A stretch of 64,000 nucleotides of DNA. Origin: Eonycteris spelaea. Lineage: Eukaryota; Chordata; Mammalia; Chiroptera; Pteropodidae. The position numbers and the translations under genes are program-made. Below, one piece after another: positions 1-29,500 of the stretch (position 1 is the stretch's first letter; the number at the start of each line of letters is the position of its first letter). Below the pieces are notes generated by a model. That model had not been told where the DNA came from and searched no databases. It was given only the letters and a program-made list of their open reading frames with translations. The stretch is from positions 434,001 to 498,000 of the forward strand of contig PUFA01000022.1 of the NCBI GenBank assembly GCA_003508835.1, given 5' to 3'.

Positions 1-156
1 CTCATTACATAAGGCTGAGATTATTTTAGTAGTTCTTATCAATATCAGAACTTTTGACAGGAATATCATTCATGATACACAGAAATGTGATGCTTATTAA
101 GAGACTATTTTTAGATTTTATGACTTTATGATAAAATTACAACCCTTTTATTTTAG

Positions 157-17788
<17,632 letters not shown>

Positions 17789-18540
17789 ATTAGGCAATCC
17801 ATCGTCATATTAAAAATCTTTTCTTTTTTGGTGCATTTTGACTAGTAAAATTTTTTTTTAATATTGGTGGTTTTCAGCTTTCAAAATCAGAATCTTACAA
17901 CAGCAGTTCCCAGAGATTGCTGAAAATTTGGAAATATTCATGTCAAATTACATTTAAACATTAGGGTTTTGAAATTCCATTTTTTTTGAAAAATAATTAC
18001 CTTATTCATTATATAGCCATTTTATATTTATTTTTATAGACATAAGGCATTATCCTTTTTATAGTTTAAGAGAAAATTCATTCTTTTAAGTTTTTGTTTT
18101 AACATTATCTGTATTGCAAAGATAGTCAACATTGTGTCCTGGTATCTCACTCGAGTTTCTTTAAATTAAAAATTAGAATCCAAGAATACAAATAATAATT
18201 CTTAATCATTTGTTGATTAATTCAAAAGACATTTGAATGCCTAATATTTGCAATCACCATGCTAGGTAATAGTAAAAAGTAGTAACTAAAACATTATTTC
18301 TCATGTCAAAGAAGTTCACGAATGCAACTGCACATGCAAATGCAGAAAAATGTTAACCATGTTAGGGAAAGATTTGATAAGTGAATTATTCTGATTAATA
18401 GATGATTATCATAAATGCTTTAAATGAAATTGCCCATTTTTAAGGGTCTTATAAGATCCATGCAAATGTGATTTAATTCTTTATAATTTAGATTGGTAGG
18501 GATTTCTAATCAGATCAATAAAAGATTGTTTAGCACATTT
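17789..18540 (+). promoter_or_regulatory. ADAD1: ADAD1 3' untranslated region, with candidate polyadenylation signals
   Basis: Two hexamers are candidates: ATTAAA at 17809-17814, only 20 nt past the stop codon, and AATAAA at 18517-18522. The real 3' end cannot be chosen from sequence alone. The interval is AT-rich and carries no recognised repeat. Confidence 0.35.
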
Positions 18541-20049
18541 ATATTTGTTTATACTATGGTGAAAAGGGATGTATATCTTTAGTGAAATTGCGAGTTTGAT
18601 ATTTTAGCCTCTTCAACCTATTCTTTAGTTTCAGTCACAGGAAAATTAAATAGTATTTGTTCTCGGACTTTATTTCTCTTAGCTTAGGTCTTTATTAAAT
18701 TTATACATTTCGTGCTTTCCTACATGAACCATTTTAACCTCTGATGAGGTTGATGTAAGTTTTAGTTTTTAGTCTTTTCTAAAACCTGGTGGGTTTGGTT
18801 GGTGAACACTACAGTCATCTTGGAAAAACACATGTCTTCAGTGGACTAGGCTCTACACTTAATAATACAAAATTGAACCATGAGAAATTGTTTTTTGAGA
18901 GGTTAAAAATGGTCAAATATGGACAGTTTCATAGGAACCAACATAAATATGCTATTATTAAGTTCCATTTCCATCAACTAGATGATATTTGTTGCTTATT
19001 TCTCAAAACTGGTATTTCTTTGTTAAGTTTTCTCATCTCTTTCCCTGATTGTTTCCTTCCACGGCTAATTTCCATCCTATATTTCTATTATTTTTTGATA
19101 GTAAGTTTGCCTTTGAAAATATAAAATCTTTCACCTTCTCTTGGTGGTATTTTGCTTTGGACACATACAAAATAGAAAGAGTCAAAGTGGTTAATAACTG
19201 CCTCTAAAAGTTTTGCCTAACTAGTAAAGCCCTGTGTTAGACACTGCCATGAGAATCAGTAGAAGACAATTTATTTTCTCAAGAAATGTACAGTTTTAAA
19301 CATAAAGCAAATATACCCAGCTGTTTTACAGACAGATCTAGTAAGTACCACTTATTTATTCAACATGTAGTTACTGAATGTCTCTCAGTGTTATGTCTAC
19401 ACAATTTATATGTATGTAGTATTTTGGTTTAGAGAAAGGAAAGATTATATCTGGAGAGAGATATCAAGAGGGACTATTTAAGGTGTAAAGAGAGATGGCA
19501 TTGAGTAGAAGTCAGTCATTTAGTAGAAGGGGCAGCAGACGGTCATGAAACCCAGCAGTGGCCTCTATAACATGGAATTTTTTAATCTTGCTTGGCTCAG
19601 TTTTTTATCTTAGAAAGGATGAAATTGATACTAGTGGTTGTCATTTTTTTTTCAGGAATGGAATGGAAACATGATAGAAAGGGCTCCAGGCTACCCTTTG
19701 TCAGAAGCAGTAATGCTTATTCTCTTCTTTTACGTGTTACGTGTTATTGTTCAAAACCACTAACTAGTTGCATCTAATTTTAAATCTTCTTTTCGCTCTA
19801 AAGGTTCTGTTGTCTGAGATAAGCACTGAAGGATGCATTAACTGTAGAAAGCTAGAAGGGGAAACTTACATTCCAGTGGAAGTGATGAAGCAGAGATTAG
19901 AGGGGAAATGTCACAGCATTTGAGGCTATAGAACTCTTGATGAAAAGTTGGGACTTGAGTCTAGCAGATATTCTCAATTTGGGAGTCACAGAAAGTTCTT
20001 GAAGGATTTGTGTAGGGAAGTAACATACATTTAAATTTAAACACCATTC

Positions 20050-20770
20050 CACATGTTCTTTGTTTTCCTATGGAAATTTGCGAACATACAAAAGAAGAGG
20101 AAATATTAAATGTACCCATCACTGAGCTTCAATAATTATTAAAACATAGCAATCTTATTTGATATATACCTCCTGAAACTGGATTATGTTAAATATCACA
20201 TGTTATGTCATTTGAAAACACTTTGATATATATCTATAAAATATGAAAACTCTTTTATACACACATACAAAACCACAATTTAATTAGCACACCTTAAAAA
20301 TTAATAGTAATTCTCCCATTATCTCACAAATGTTGTATAGATTTTTGGAACCAAGATCAAAATAATATCATATATTGGAATTTGTATGTTAAGCATATAT
20401 TCTATAGATTTCCTCTCTTTTTCTTTTAGTTCTTGAAAAAACTGGGTCCCTTGTTTGCAGTGTCCCACAAACTCATTTTTGTTGCTTACATCTCCATGAT
20501 GTTATTTAATATGTTCCTCTGTTCTCTGTTTTTCCTGAAAGCAGTAGTTTAAATCTAGAGGCTTTCAAACTCAGGTTCATTTTTTCAGTAAGAAAATTTC
20601 ATAGGATACATTGAATATTTCCATCAGGAAACACAGTGGCTGGGTTTCCCTTCTTTTTGTAATGTTAGTCATTTATGATCATTGTCTAAATCCATTGTTT
20701 GACTATGGGTTGCAGGTGATACTCGGACTCTCTCAGTAGCTAGAGTTCTTCTATTGTCCACTTACATATT
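20050..20770 (-). mobile_element. L1M 3' untranslated region fragment
   Basis: Antisense L1M 3' region: GTACCCATCACTGAGCTTCA, ACTGGATTATGTTAAATATC, AAAACTGGGTCCCTTGTTTG, TGTTATTTAATATGTTCCTC, GTAGTTTAAATCTAGAGGCT and GATCATTGTCTAAATCCATT occur in order. Confidence 0.65.
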
Positions 20771-20899
20771 TGATCACCTGGGGTATATAATTGGTAACAT
20801 AAAAGCCTGGATTGTTTCTTTTTCTTTATGTTTTTGAAATAAGTACTTGGTTCCCTGTCATCTTTTAGAAGTAGACCTAGGAAAATATTTTTGAGAATC

Positions 20900-21300
20900 A
20901 TGAATTTAAACATTTATTTCAGTCATTACAATTCAGATTCAGATTGTTTTGTCAATAGGAGTCTTTTCTAAACATCTTACAGTATTTTTCTTCTAGTTGA
21001 TGTTCTTGATGCTATTTTAAGTAATATCATTGTGTATATATATATTTTTTATGTGTTGCTGATATGTAGACATACAATTAATTTTTTTATGTTGGCCTTA
21101 TATCCAGTGACCTTCTAAATTCTAATAGTTTATCTGGATTTTCTTCATACAGTTATGTCTTACGTTAATGATGACAGATTTATTTCTTCTGTCCCAATCT
21201 TTATCTTCTAATTTCTTTTTTCTGCCCTCACTACAACCTCCGAGCACAGTGTGAGTAGACGTGGTGAGTGATGTCCTTGTCTAACATGGGAACCCTGTCA
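20900..21300 (-). mobile_element. L1 ORF2 fragment, antisense
   Basis: The plus strand reads as the complement of L1 ORF2, for instance TATGTTGGCCTTATATCCAG then TGACCTTCTAAATTC, and GTGATGTCCTTGTCTAACAT near 21270. Confidence 0.5.
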
Positions 21301-22339
21301 CATTGGTGCCTGTGTCTTTTGAATTTGATCTCAGTAGTCTTTGTTACCTCCGTAACTTTCTCTTATGGCAGAATTTTCTGGCCTCAGCTTATGCATTTGT
21401 TACCCTGCACTTGGGGTTGGCCCTCCCCCTAAAGAGCTCTGGCTCTTTTTCATGGAAAGCTGTGTTTAGCAACCATGGATTGGATTCTAAGGGTACCTAG
21501 TAAAGCTAGGTTGCTTATTTTTCCATACATCTTTCCTTTCAGAGAAAAGAACTTAGAAATTGGTAGAATATGTATATTAATTTAAGATAAAATATATTCT
21601 GTGTATGTTGAAACTTTCAAATTCAGGTCTACAGGGTTTTTTACTTAACCTTCTTAAATCTTATATTTCTGTCTCCTTTCTCTTACATCAAACCCCAGAT
21701 TCCTGTTGATACCAACACAATTTATTATTTATTTTTTTCACAACACACACATAGTAGTCTCAGAATAATAATGCTACCATTATCATCAATAATATAATTA
21801 CTGAAAACAATTTTTAATTGTTTTCATCCTTAGGATGTATCTTACCACATCTGTACAATCAAATTTATGTGATTTAAAGTAACTTCTTCCTCTGAATTTT
21901 GTCTCCCAACTCTACACACAGTTCAGATTATTCATTTAATTTTAGCTCTTGGTATTTAAAATTGAGGTTTTAAATGATTATGTAAAAATACAATAAATCT
22001 ATAATACATGGTGTTTGTAGAGAAGTCTTTTATATCTGTTCCATCCTGAGAGTGTGTGTGCATGTGTACTTTGTCTTTACACACACACACATATCTGTAT
22101 AAATATGTATATGTATAAAATTACATATATGTATATAAAATTAACATTTACCTTTTTATTTATATTTCCATTATTTTTAATATAACCATACACACCCAAA
22201 GGTACATATGGATGGACATTTGGGTTGTTTTCTATTTTTTGCTATTATAACTCGTTTTCTGGCAGCAGTTTTTTGTTTTGTTTTCGGATTGTTTAGAGAC
22301 TTGAAAGTCAAGAGGCTATGATGATAGCCTGAGTAAGAG

Positions 22340-22930
22340 GAAACAATGACCTAGAGCATGGTTGTGATAAATTATTAAGACAATAAACTTGGGAATAGTG
22401 GGGAGATAAGATCTGAAAGTAAAATACATGAGACGAAGGGATGGACAAGTGAAGATGCCCCATGGATGTGAGCTGGATTACCAGAAATACTACAAATAGA
22501 AGTAGAGATGTGAAGGATGGACTCTGATTTGGCTGAAAGGATTCGAAGTTTTGACAAATTTTTAAGGTGGTAGTAAGATTGTCAACTGGAGATGCTCAGC
22601 AATTGGAAATACAATGATAGAGACCTTGAAAGTTTTGGAGTAAAGATAACAAATTAGGAATCACTTGCAAAGAGGTAATTATTCAAATTGTGGGAGAAGA
22701 TGTTTGCCTCTTCTCAGACTGTAAAGAGAACACTAGGACTAGAATGCAAGAAACACTTACATTTTGAATTTGGAAAAATAAGAGGAAACACATGGAGTTG
22801 TTTGACAGGTGGCTGAAGAGTGATAGCAGAGAGAGGAATTTCAAGAATAGAATAAACATTCTCAAGTGCTGCAGAGAGGTCAAGGAGAGTGAGGACCACA
22901 ACAATACCATTGGATCTGGCATCCAGGGGT
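22340..22930 (+). mobile_element. Ancient interspersed repeat, family unassigned
   Basis: It has the pattern of a long G/A-rich mammalian repeat: ATGGACAAGTGAAGATGCCC, GTCAACTGGAGATGCTCAGC, AAGTGCTGCAGAGAGGTCAA, GAGAGTGAGGACCACAACAA and CATTGGATCTGGCATCC. A second fragment of apparently the same family lies at 45830-46210. The long antisense open frame at 22683-23087 is a by-product of this repeat. Confidence 0.5.
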
Positions 22931-22934
22931 CCTC

Positions 22935-23105
22935 CAGTGACAAAAACAGCAGTTCCCAAACCTGGCTGCTTAGGAGAGGCATTATGTTCAAGGTACCCTG
23001 ACTGAGAAGATCTGGAAGAAGGCCCCAGATGTGCATTTTTAACAAGTTATTACAGATAAATTGATGCAGGTAGGACTTTGACCACACTTTGAAAAACGCT
23101 GCCCT
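22935..23105 (+). mobile_element. MER5A DNA transposon relic
   Basis: It runs from CAGCAGTTCCCAAACCTGGC through GGCCCCAGATGTGCATTTTT and AACAAGTTATTACAG to CCACACTTTGAAAAACGCTG, the MER5A consensus order including its terminal region. It is the best-preserved MER5 copy in the window. Confidence 0.75.
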
Positions 23106-26100
23106 ACACGATCTAAAAAGGTGGTGGTAGAAGTAAAATTGGCCATGGTTAAGGCATAGTCAGAGATGAGGATATGGAAGCAAAGACAATTCTGCTCTTT
23201 CCAGCATCTTGATGGTGAGAATAAATATGGCTGTAGTTATATTTCTTGGTATTCTTTTTAGTATTTGTTCATAAGAAGGGGGAGATTTAACCAATGTGCA
23301 TGAATGTGTAGTAGAGCCACCTAACGTGACATTTATGGCCTGTTTGGGGGGATAGTCAGTGTTTAGCCAGGTCAGAGAATTGGTCCAGCTGCAGTCGGGT
23401 CAGCTCTGCTTAGGGAATCTTAGGTTATGTGAATGCATCGCTGAAATGACTCAAACCAAAACGGGGGAAATGAACTACGCGTAAAGAAAAGAATTGCATA
23501 GAACAGTTGTGTTGAGGGAGGGGCAGATATGAGAGAACAGGAGATTTTGATTCAGAGTGTTTTCAAAGTTTGAATTTGTAGAGATTTAACCCCAGCCTGT
23601 ATTTTGTCCTGCTTCCCTTAGCCTCCATCTCAGTTATGAGGAGAAACTGCAGTAGTTAAAGTACTGGCATCAGTGATGGTTTATGAATGAGGACACAGTG
23701 CTCAGTCCCTTCAGCCTGGGAGGGGCCCTTGTGGAGCCAGGGTCAGCTGGAGCCCCGCACAGTCTGCTCTGGGCTCAGGCAGCCTGTTTTACGCCCATGT
23801 TCAGTAATGCTGTGTTCCAAACATGCCATGGTATCAAAACGGCTACCAAGCAGCCTCCTCAGTTTCTAACAGCAATGTGGTGGTGTCGATCGTCTGTTAA
23901 GGCGGTGCTTGTGTGGTGTGGAACAGACATGTAATTACATGTTATAGAAACTTAGAATTCTTTAGTTGGGAGGTGTTTTTAGACAATTATATCTTATTTT
24001 GCATATGAAATGAAGTGAGCATTATTTTAAGAGAGCGTCAGATGAAATTTGTGAAAAATAATTTGAGTATATGTGTATGTGAGATATGTACAAATACTTC
24101 AAAAATATTGATAGGGACCAGATATGCTTATTGTCAAGCTTCATAACATTAGTTAATGAAGGATCACTATGACTTTCAAATGCAAGTTTATTTTCTTTGA
24201 GAAGGAGCTGAAATTGATGGTTCCTAGATAAAGAAAATTCTTCTTTGATGTGAGAAAGGAGAAAGAATATTGTTAAGTAAACAGGAAGCATGAGAATTTC
24301 CTCTTTAGAAATCTTTTGATCCTGATGCACTCTATAAATTGACTTAAAACTTACTACTCTGTCTCTTGTGTTAGAATCGATGTCAAATACATTTGATTTT
24401 GTTTAATGGTGGTAGTAGCACCAAAGGAGCACCATCTGTCATTTCTGGCCTGATGAAGAAAACCGCCACAAAAGTCTGGGGATGCCAGCGTCCCCGTTAC
24501 CAAGGCACTGCTTATTGTAATCCTGTGTAAGATGAGGACACTGCACGTACTCGGTCGTCCCAGCATCTCCCTCTCCCTGGTGCTGTGGACTCCCTCTTCT
24601 GTGGGGAAGCTCCAGTGTTTCAGCATCATCAGAAGAGGCGAGGTGGAGTCCAAACATTCACCCAACTATTAATGCCATTCGCAGGTTCTCTTTAAATTCT
24701 GAATTCCAAGCAGTTGCTCTCATCTCAGCTGAATCAGCTGAAGTGGGACTAAACCCTTCGTGTCTCACTGCCCAGCAGCGTTAAGGTCTTAGTGCTCATT
24801 TCAGGCATGGAGGTAATGAAAGTTGGTATAGGTGAGCTCTGAGGAAAATTGCCCTCCATTTGTGAGTCATTGGAAGGTTTTTAATTGGAGGGGTAGGTTT
24901 TCCTCAGAAGGGACACTACTAAAGAAGAAAGACTGCCTCTGTCAACAAGAAAGACAGATAGATGTTCTCAGTCTCCTGTCCGCATCCTACATCTTGGTCC
25001 TACTCCTTCCCCATCCTCACTGTAAGAGACCTGGAAGCCTTAAGTGTGTGATTGGCATCACATCATTGCAGACCTTACAGAGATAGACTGTTTCAAAAAC
25101 GCCAATGAGGTCTTCCATGTACCTTTTTAATTGTATATAACTTTAATTTTTTCCCATTGTTCTCTGAGACCATCAGAAGAATCTAGGTGATAATCACAAT
25201 TTTTATAACTATCGTTGCTGTAGCGATTAAATGTCCTGGCCTTTGACCTCACAATGCCGCACCTTCCCTCTGCATTTCTTCCTATGTTATCATGGATAAT
25301 AACTTCATTCAGGGTGCTGCTACACCCCGTAACTTCTCATATCCTGTTTTTATTGTGTTCCTCGAATATATGAACAACCTGGTCCCAGAATCCTATTTAA
25401 GAGTCTTTTACTTGGTGTTATTTCTGGTACAATTACTGTGTCTGAATCAGGAAGCAGATGGCATACTCAGAGTAATTCAAGGAGGATCTAGTAGAGATGG
25501 CCAACGAGGCCATGGTCAGGGCAGAGGGAAACCGAGGGGCTAGTGCTGTACCCTGGCGCTGGCAGCAGTGGAGGTGCTGCCATCCTGCCTTGAAGGAAGA
25601 AGTGGGAGGAAAAGTTAGCAGAATCTAGAAGGGAAAAGGTTGGGGAGAGCTACCTTGCTTGAGAGGTACAGCCACCCAGAAGCTACTCTGCAGGGAGAGT
25701 TGGGCAGAGGGGTCCCTTCTAGCCCTCAGACCTCTCCCAAGGCTCCTCAGAGCAGGACCCAGTGGACAGCCAGAGGGCAGGAGATGCCTTTGATATGTTA
25801 AAGGTCATACAGGTGAGCCTCCTGAGGGCAGAGGGGAAGGTACAAGATGTTGGAGAATGGGATGGCGAGGTTCTCATTTACTTTAAGAGTTTCAAGAATG
25901 TTTGTGTTTGGCTTCTTGTTTAAATTTAAGGCTTGGCCTGGAGAAGCAGAATAGTATAATTTGATGAGGTTTTCTCGGACTGGAACTGAGGAACTGATCA
26001 GCTCGTGGAAGGAGAAAGCAAGAGCTTTGGGAAGCACATTTCCCTTTCCACATACCTCTCCAGGGAAAGAGTGACTTTTGTAAGCATCTTAACCGTCTTG

Positions 26101-26171
26101 TGAGTTCATACGAGTAATTTGGAAAATTTTAGTGATTACTCTGTTATTCTCAGAATAACAAATATCTAGGC

Positions 26172-26442
26172 TTTTCATTATTCATCAACTTTATTAAATA
26201 ATTTTATTAACCGATCTACATGTATATTATATTTAAGAATTCAATATAAAAATAAATACTTTTGGATAAATAATTTACATACATTTTTAGAGCCCCTAGG
26301 GCTTACAAAAAGAACCTTAAAAGATCCATAGTCATCATCCAAAGACTAATAGTTACAAAAGATAGCAAACCATACATCAAAAAATAAATATAATTTTTAA
26401 ATATTTAAATAAATAGCCTGATACATTTTAAATGGGAGGGAC
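26172..26442 (-). promoter_or_regulatory. IL2: IL2 3' untranslated region with AU-rich element and polyadenylation signal
   Basis: On the minus strand four ATTTA pentamers lie within 26385-26414, the last two overlapping as ATTTATTTA. This is the cytokine-type element that makes IL-2 mRNA unstable. The segment AAGCCCTAGGGGCTCTAAAA (near 26288-26307) is also found in the human IL2 3' UTR. AATAAA at 26195-26190 is the likely polyadenylation signal, with another at 26208-26203. Confidence 0.8.
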
Positions 26443-26553
26443 TTAAGGCAGTGTTGAGAAGATGTTTTGACAAAAGGTAATCCATTTGTTCAGAAATTCT
26501 CTAACAGTTACTCTGTCATCATCATAGTCACATGTGGATTTTGTTTCAGGACC
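26443..26553 (-). CDS. IL2: IL2 exon 4, with stop codon
   Basis: The acceptor is TTTTATAG (26554 upward). It encodes [17 protein letters not shown], then [19 protein letters not shown], then TAA (26445-26443). It is 36 codons plus stop, as in human. Cys105, the free Cys125 and Gln126 are all present, so the C-terminal helix D is intact. Confidence 0.96.
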   Translation of the reverse strand, partial: GPETKSTCDYDDDRVTVREFLNKWITFCQNIFSTLP

Positions 26554-29500
26554 CTATAAAAGAAAATTTTTTTTTAGTTCAGGGTAGTTTACCTTATATG
26601 TAATTATTCACAATCAAAGTATTACAAGCTTATGGCCTTTATTTTCAAATAGGTTACACATATTAGTCACATTTTCTTAAAATCAAAATGATGTGCCAAA
26701 ATTATGTCATAGCAAGTGATAGTAACATATAAGCTCATTTCTTAAGTCTAAACACAAGACATTTTTTACTCTGAATTATATACAAGAAAACATTTTAAAA
26801 CAATTCTATATAAATATTTCATTAAATGCTTTGTGCAAAATAAAGTTAACCCACCTTTCCTCTGGGTGTAAATCTTTATCTACATGTAAGTCACATGTAT
26901 GCCATGAGATGCCCTTTATACTTTCTTTTCTAAACCTTAAGTCTTCTATTATTCTACTTGAGTGAATCTTTTCATATTTCCCCCTGAAAGAACTAGCCAA
27001 GAGTAAGGACAAGTTTTGTTCTGGGGGAAATTGATGAGAAGAATGTTTTCATACTCATATCTATTTCCATCCCACCTCAATATCAATCATATACCAACTT
27101 TTGAAAGTCTAGATATTAGAAGTTTTGTTCTGTGGACTAACTTATTGGAAGTTACCCTCCTCTACAGATAGTTGTTATTTCAACTCTGCACCTACCTGAC
27201 AAGCTAAGGAGAAAATACTTTCACATAGAGTGAGATAAAAGACAGGGCTTTTCATTTTGAAGTAATTTCTATTGAAGTAATTTCTAGTTGAAGTAATTTC
27301 TATTCTGGAAGCATAAACCAAATGAGATAAAGTATTCCCTTTAAATAAACTTTTAATATTACATACTTTTTGAAAAGCTATAATTAAATATTATAAACTT
27401 GGCAGGTAAATTTTTAAAAAATATCTTGACTTTTGAACTCATTTCCTAATTTTCACATAATCTTAATTTTGCATCAAGAATTTAGAGTGAGTTTTCTAAT
27501 GTTGGTCAAAAATTTTAGAGCCAACCTCTTGACATAGATGAGAAGCTGAGTCTTTCATTGTCTAGATGACATTGATATCAATGTACTTTTTAAAAAGATT
27601 AAATGGAAAGAAATAGTCTACTAATACAATGACCCCTATTTGGAAACAGCTGGTTCACACATTTTTAGACAGTTGGTCTACTCTGATTTAAAGCATGCTG
27701 TCTATGAAGGATACCTATAACTCATGAAGTTTGTGCTTTGGCAGATGGGATGAGAAGAGAACCATCACCTGAGTCCCGTGTATATTTCATGCTTCCTATG
27801 TGTTTAAAAATACTTAAGGCTCTGAAAGTATTACCTATAAATGAGTTCATATCTAGTCCATTGGCTATTTTAATGGTTGCTGTTTTTTTAGACATATCTC
27901 TTAGTCCTTCCACTAATGATAGGGACACCCCATAAAAGGCCTTTCAGATAATCAGTATTGGTTATTCTGGAAAACAATCTGAAGAGATTAAAAAATAGGT
28001 AATGAAACCTGTCTGCTTTCTGTGAAATTCTATTAGTGTCTTTTCCTAACTCCCAGCTTTGTGTTAACGTGAGGGGTGACAGTACAGAGGTGGGGCTTGT
28101 CCCTGAATGGGTGGCAGGCGGAAACCCTCTGGCTCTTACACTTCCATCTTAACACTTTGCAGCTCCACAATATATCATCTAACATAAAAATGATTCATGT
28201 TTACAACGTACTTCACAGATACCAAAACTGTTCTCTATACCACTCTAAAGTGCCCCTCATTTATCTTGTTACCAGAAGAGCAAACGAGTAATGCCTTACC
28301 TTTAGTTTCTGAGCTGTTACATTGATATTGCTCAGTAATTCCTTGATCTCTGAGTGAGAGTTTTTGCTTTGAGCTATAGTTAGCACTTCCTCCAAAGGTT
28401 TGAGTTCATCCACGAGGCACTGCAGATGTTTCAGTTCTGTGGCCTTGAATGATAAAAATAATTACCAGATCAGTTTGCCCAGACCAAAGGTCAGAACCAG
28501 AAAGTAATCTTCAATTTATTAAGAGTAGCAGTATGTAGTTTTCACCATTCCCTCTGTTCTCAGTACTACCATAAAGACAGACCAATATAATTTTCATTAT
28601 AAGACTGGAAAAACTCAGGTTCAGCTACCTTTATTAGCATTAACTGTTAGTTAACAAATGAGTCATTACATTCAGCTTAATTTGGTATTGCAAAAAGTCA
28701 AATTTTCTGCACCCAACTACAAATCACAGATACAGGCTGAATTCTTTCCTAATCTACATAGAAATTACTAGGACTGGAGTAGTCAGAATGTAGAAGAAGT
28801 ATGGGATCGCATCCTGTGATTCTAATATTTAATTATTTAAGATTTGAGAATCATAGAATGTTAGAGAAGGTGCTTTTGGATGCCATCTATCACAGTCCCC
28901 ACATTTTACAGATTAGGCAATTGTAACTATAGTAATGACTCAATATAGCAAGTCACATATAACTGCATCTTGAATTTTTAATTTTCTATAATTACAATAA
29001 GGTGCATTTTTAAAAATTATTTGTCCAAGCAAATAAAACATGAACAATATTTGGAGGATTTGGGGAAGGCCTCCTGATTTAGACACATACACATTATAAT
29101 ATTTCAGACTTCTACAGTACATTATAATTTCAAAGTGTTTTCTCCTAAATAAGCCCATTTAAGTCTCACAGCCACCTTCTGTGACAGGCAATGTAGTATT
29201 ATCTCCATTTTACAAATAAGGAAAGTAAATATAATTTAAGAGTTTTCTCTAATACCACATGACTAGGTGGAGCCAAGTTTAAATTTCAGATATTTTTTTA
29301 TAGCATTAACATAGCATTTTCATGAAATGTTTTTATAGTTTTCTGAAATCTTTCAGAAACATGGAATGGTGGTAAGAAGAAAAAATGAATGGAGTTTATC
29401 ACATTACTTTTGGTTTCAAATAGATTTGGAGTTGTCATTTAGAAACTGCTGGATTTCAAAGAATCTACCACCCTCTAAATTATGCACATACTCGCATGTT

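Larger units (their letters stand above)
18541..26170. other. ADAD1-IL2 intergenic region
   Basis: This 7.6 kb tail-to-tail spacer contains old repeats (20050-21300, 22340-22930, 22935-23105) and otherwise AT-rich unique sequence. A GC-richer stretch at 23680-25790 has several short open frames in different phases but no splice sites or family similarity that would support a gene. Confidence 0.6.

Noticed and set aside
22683..23087. A 134-codon minus-strand frame with a hydrophobic appearance
   Set aside because: It spans the antisense of an ancient repeat and a MER5A relic; the Leu/Ser richness comes from the G/A-rich repeat on the other strand.
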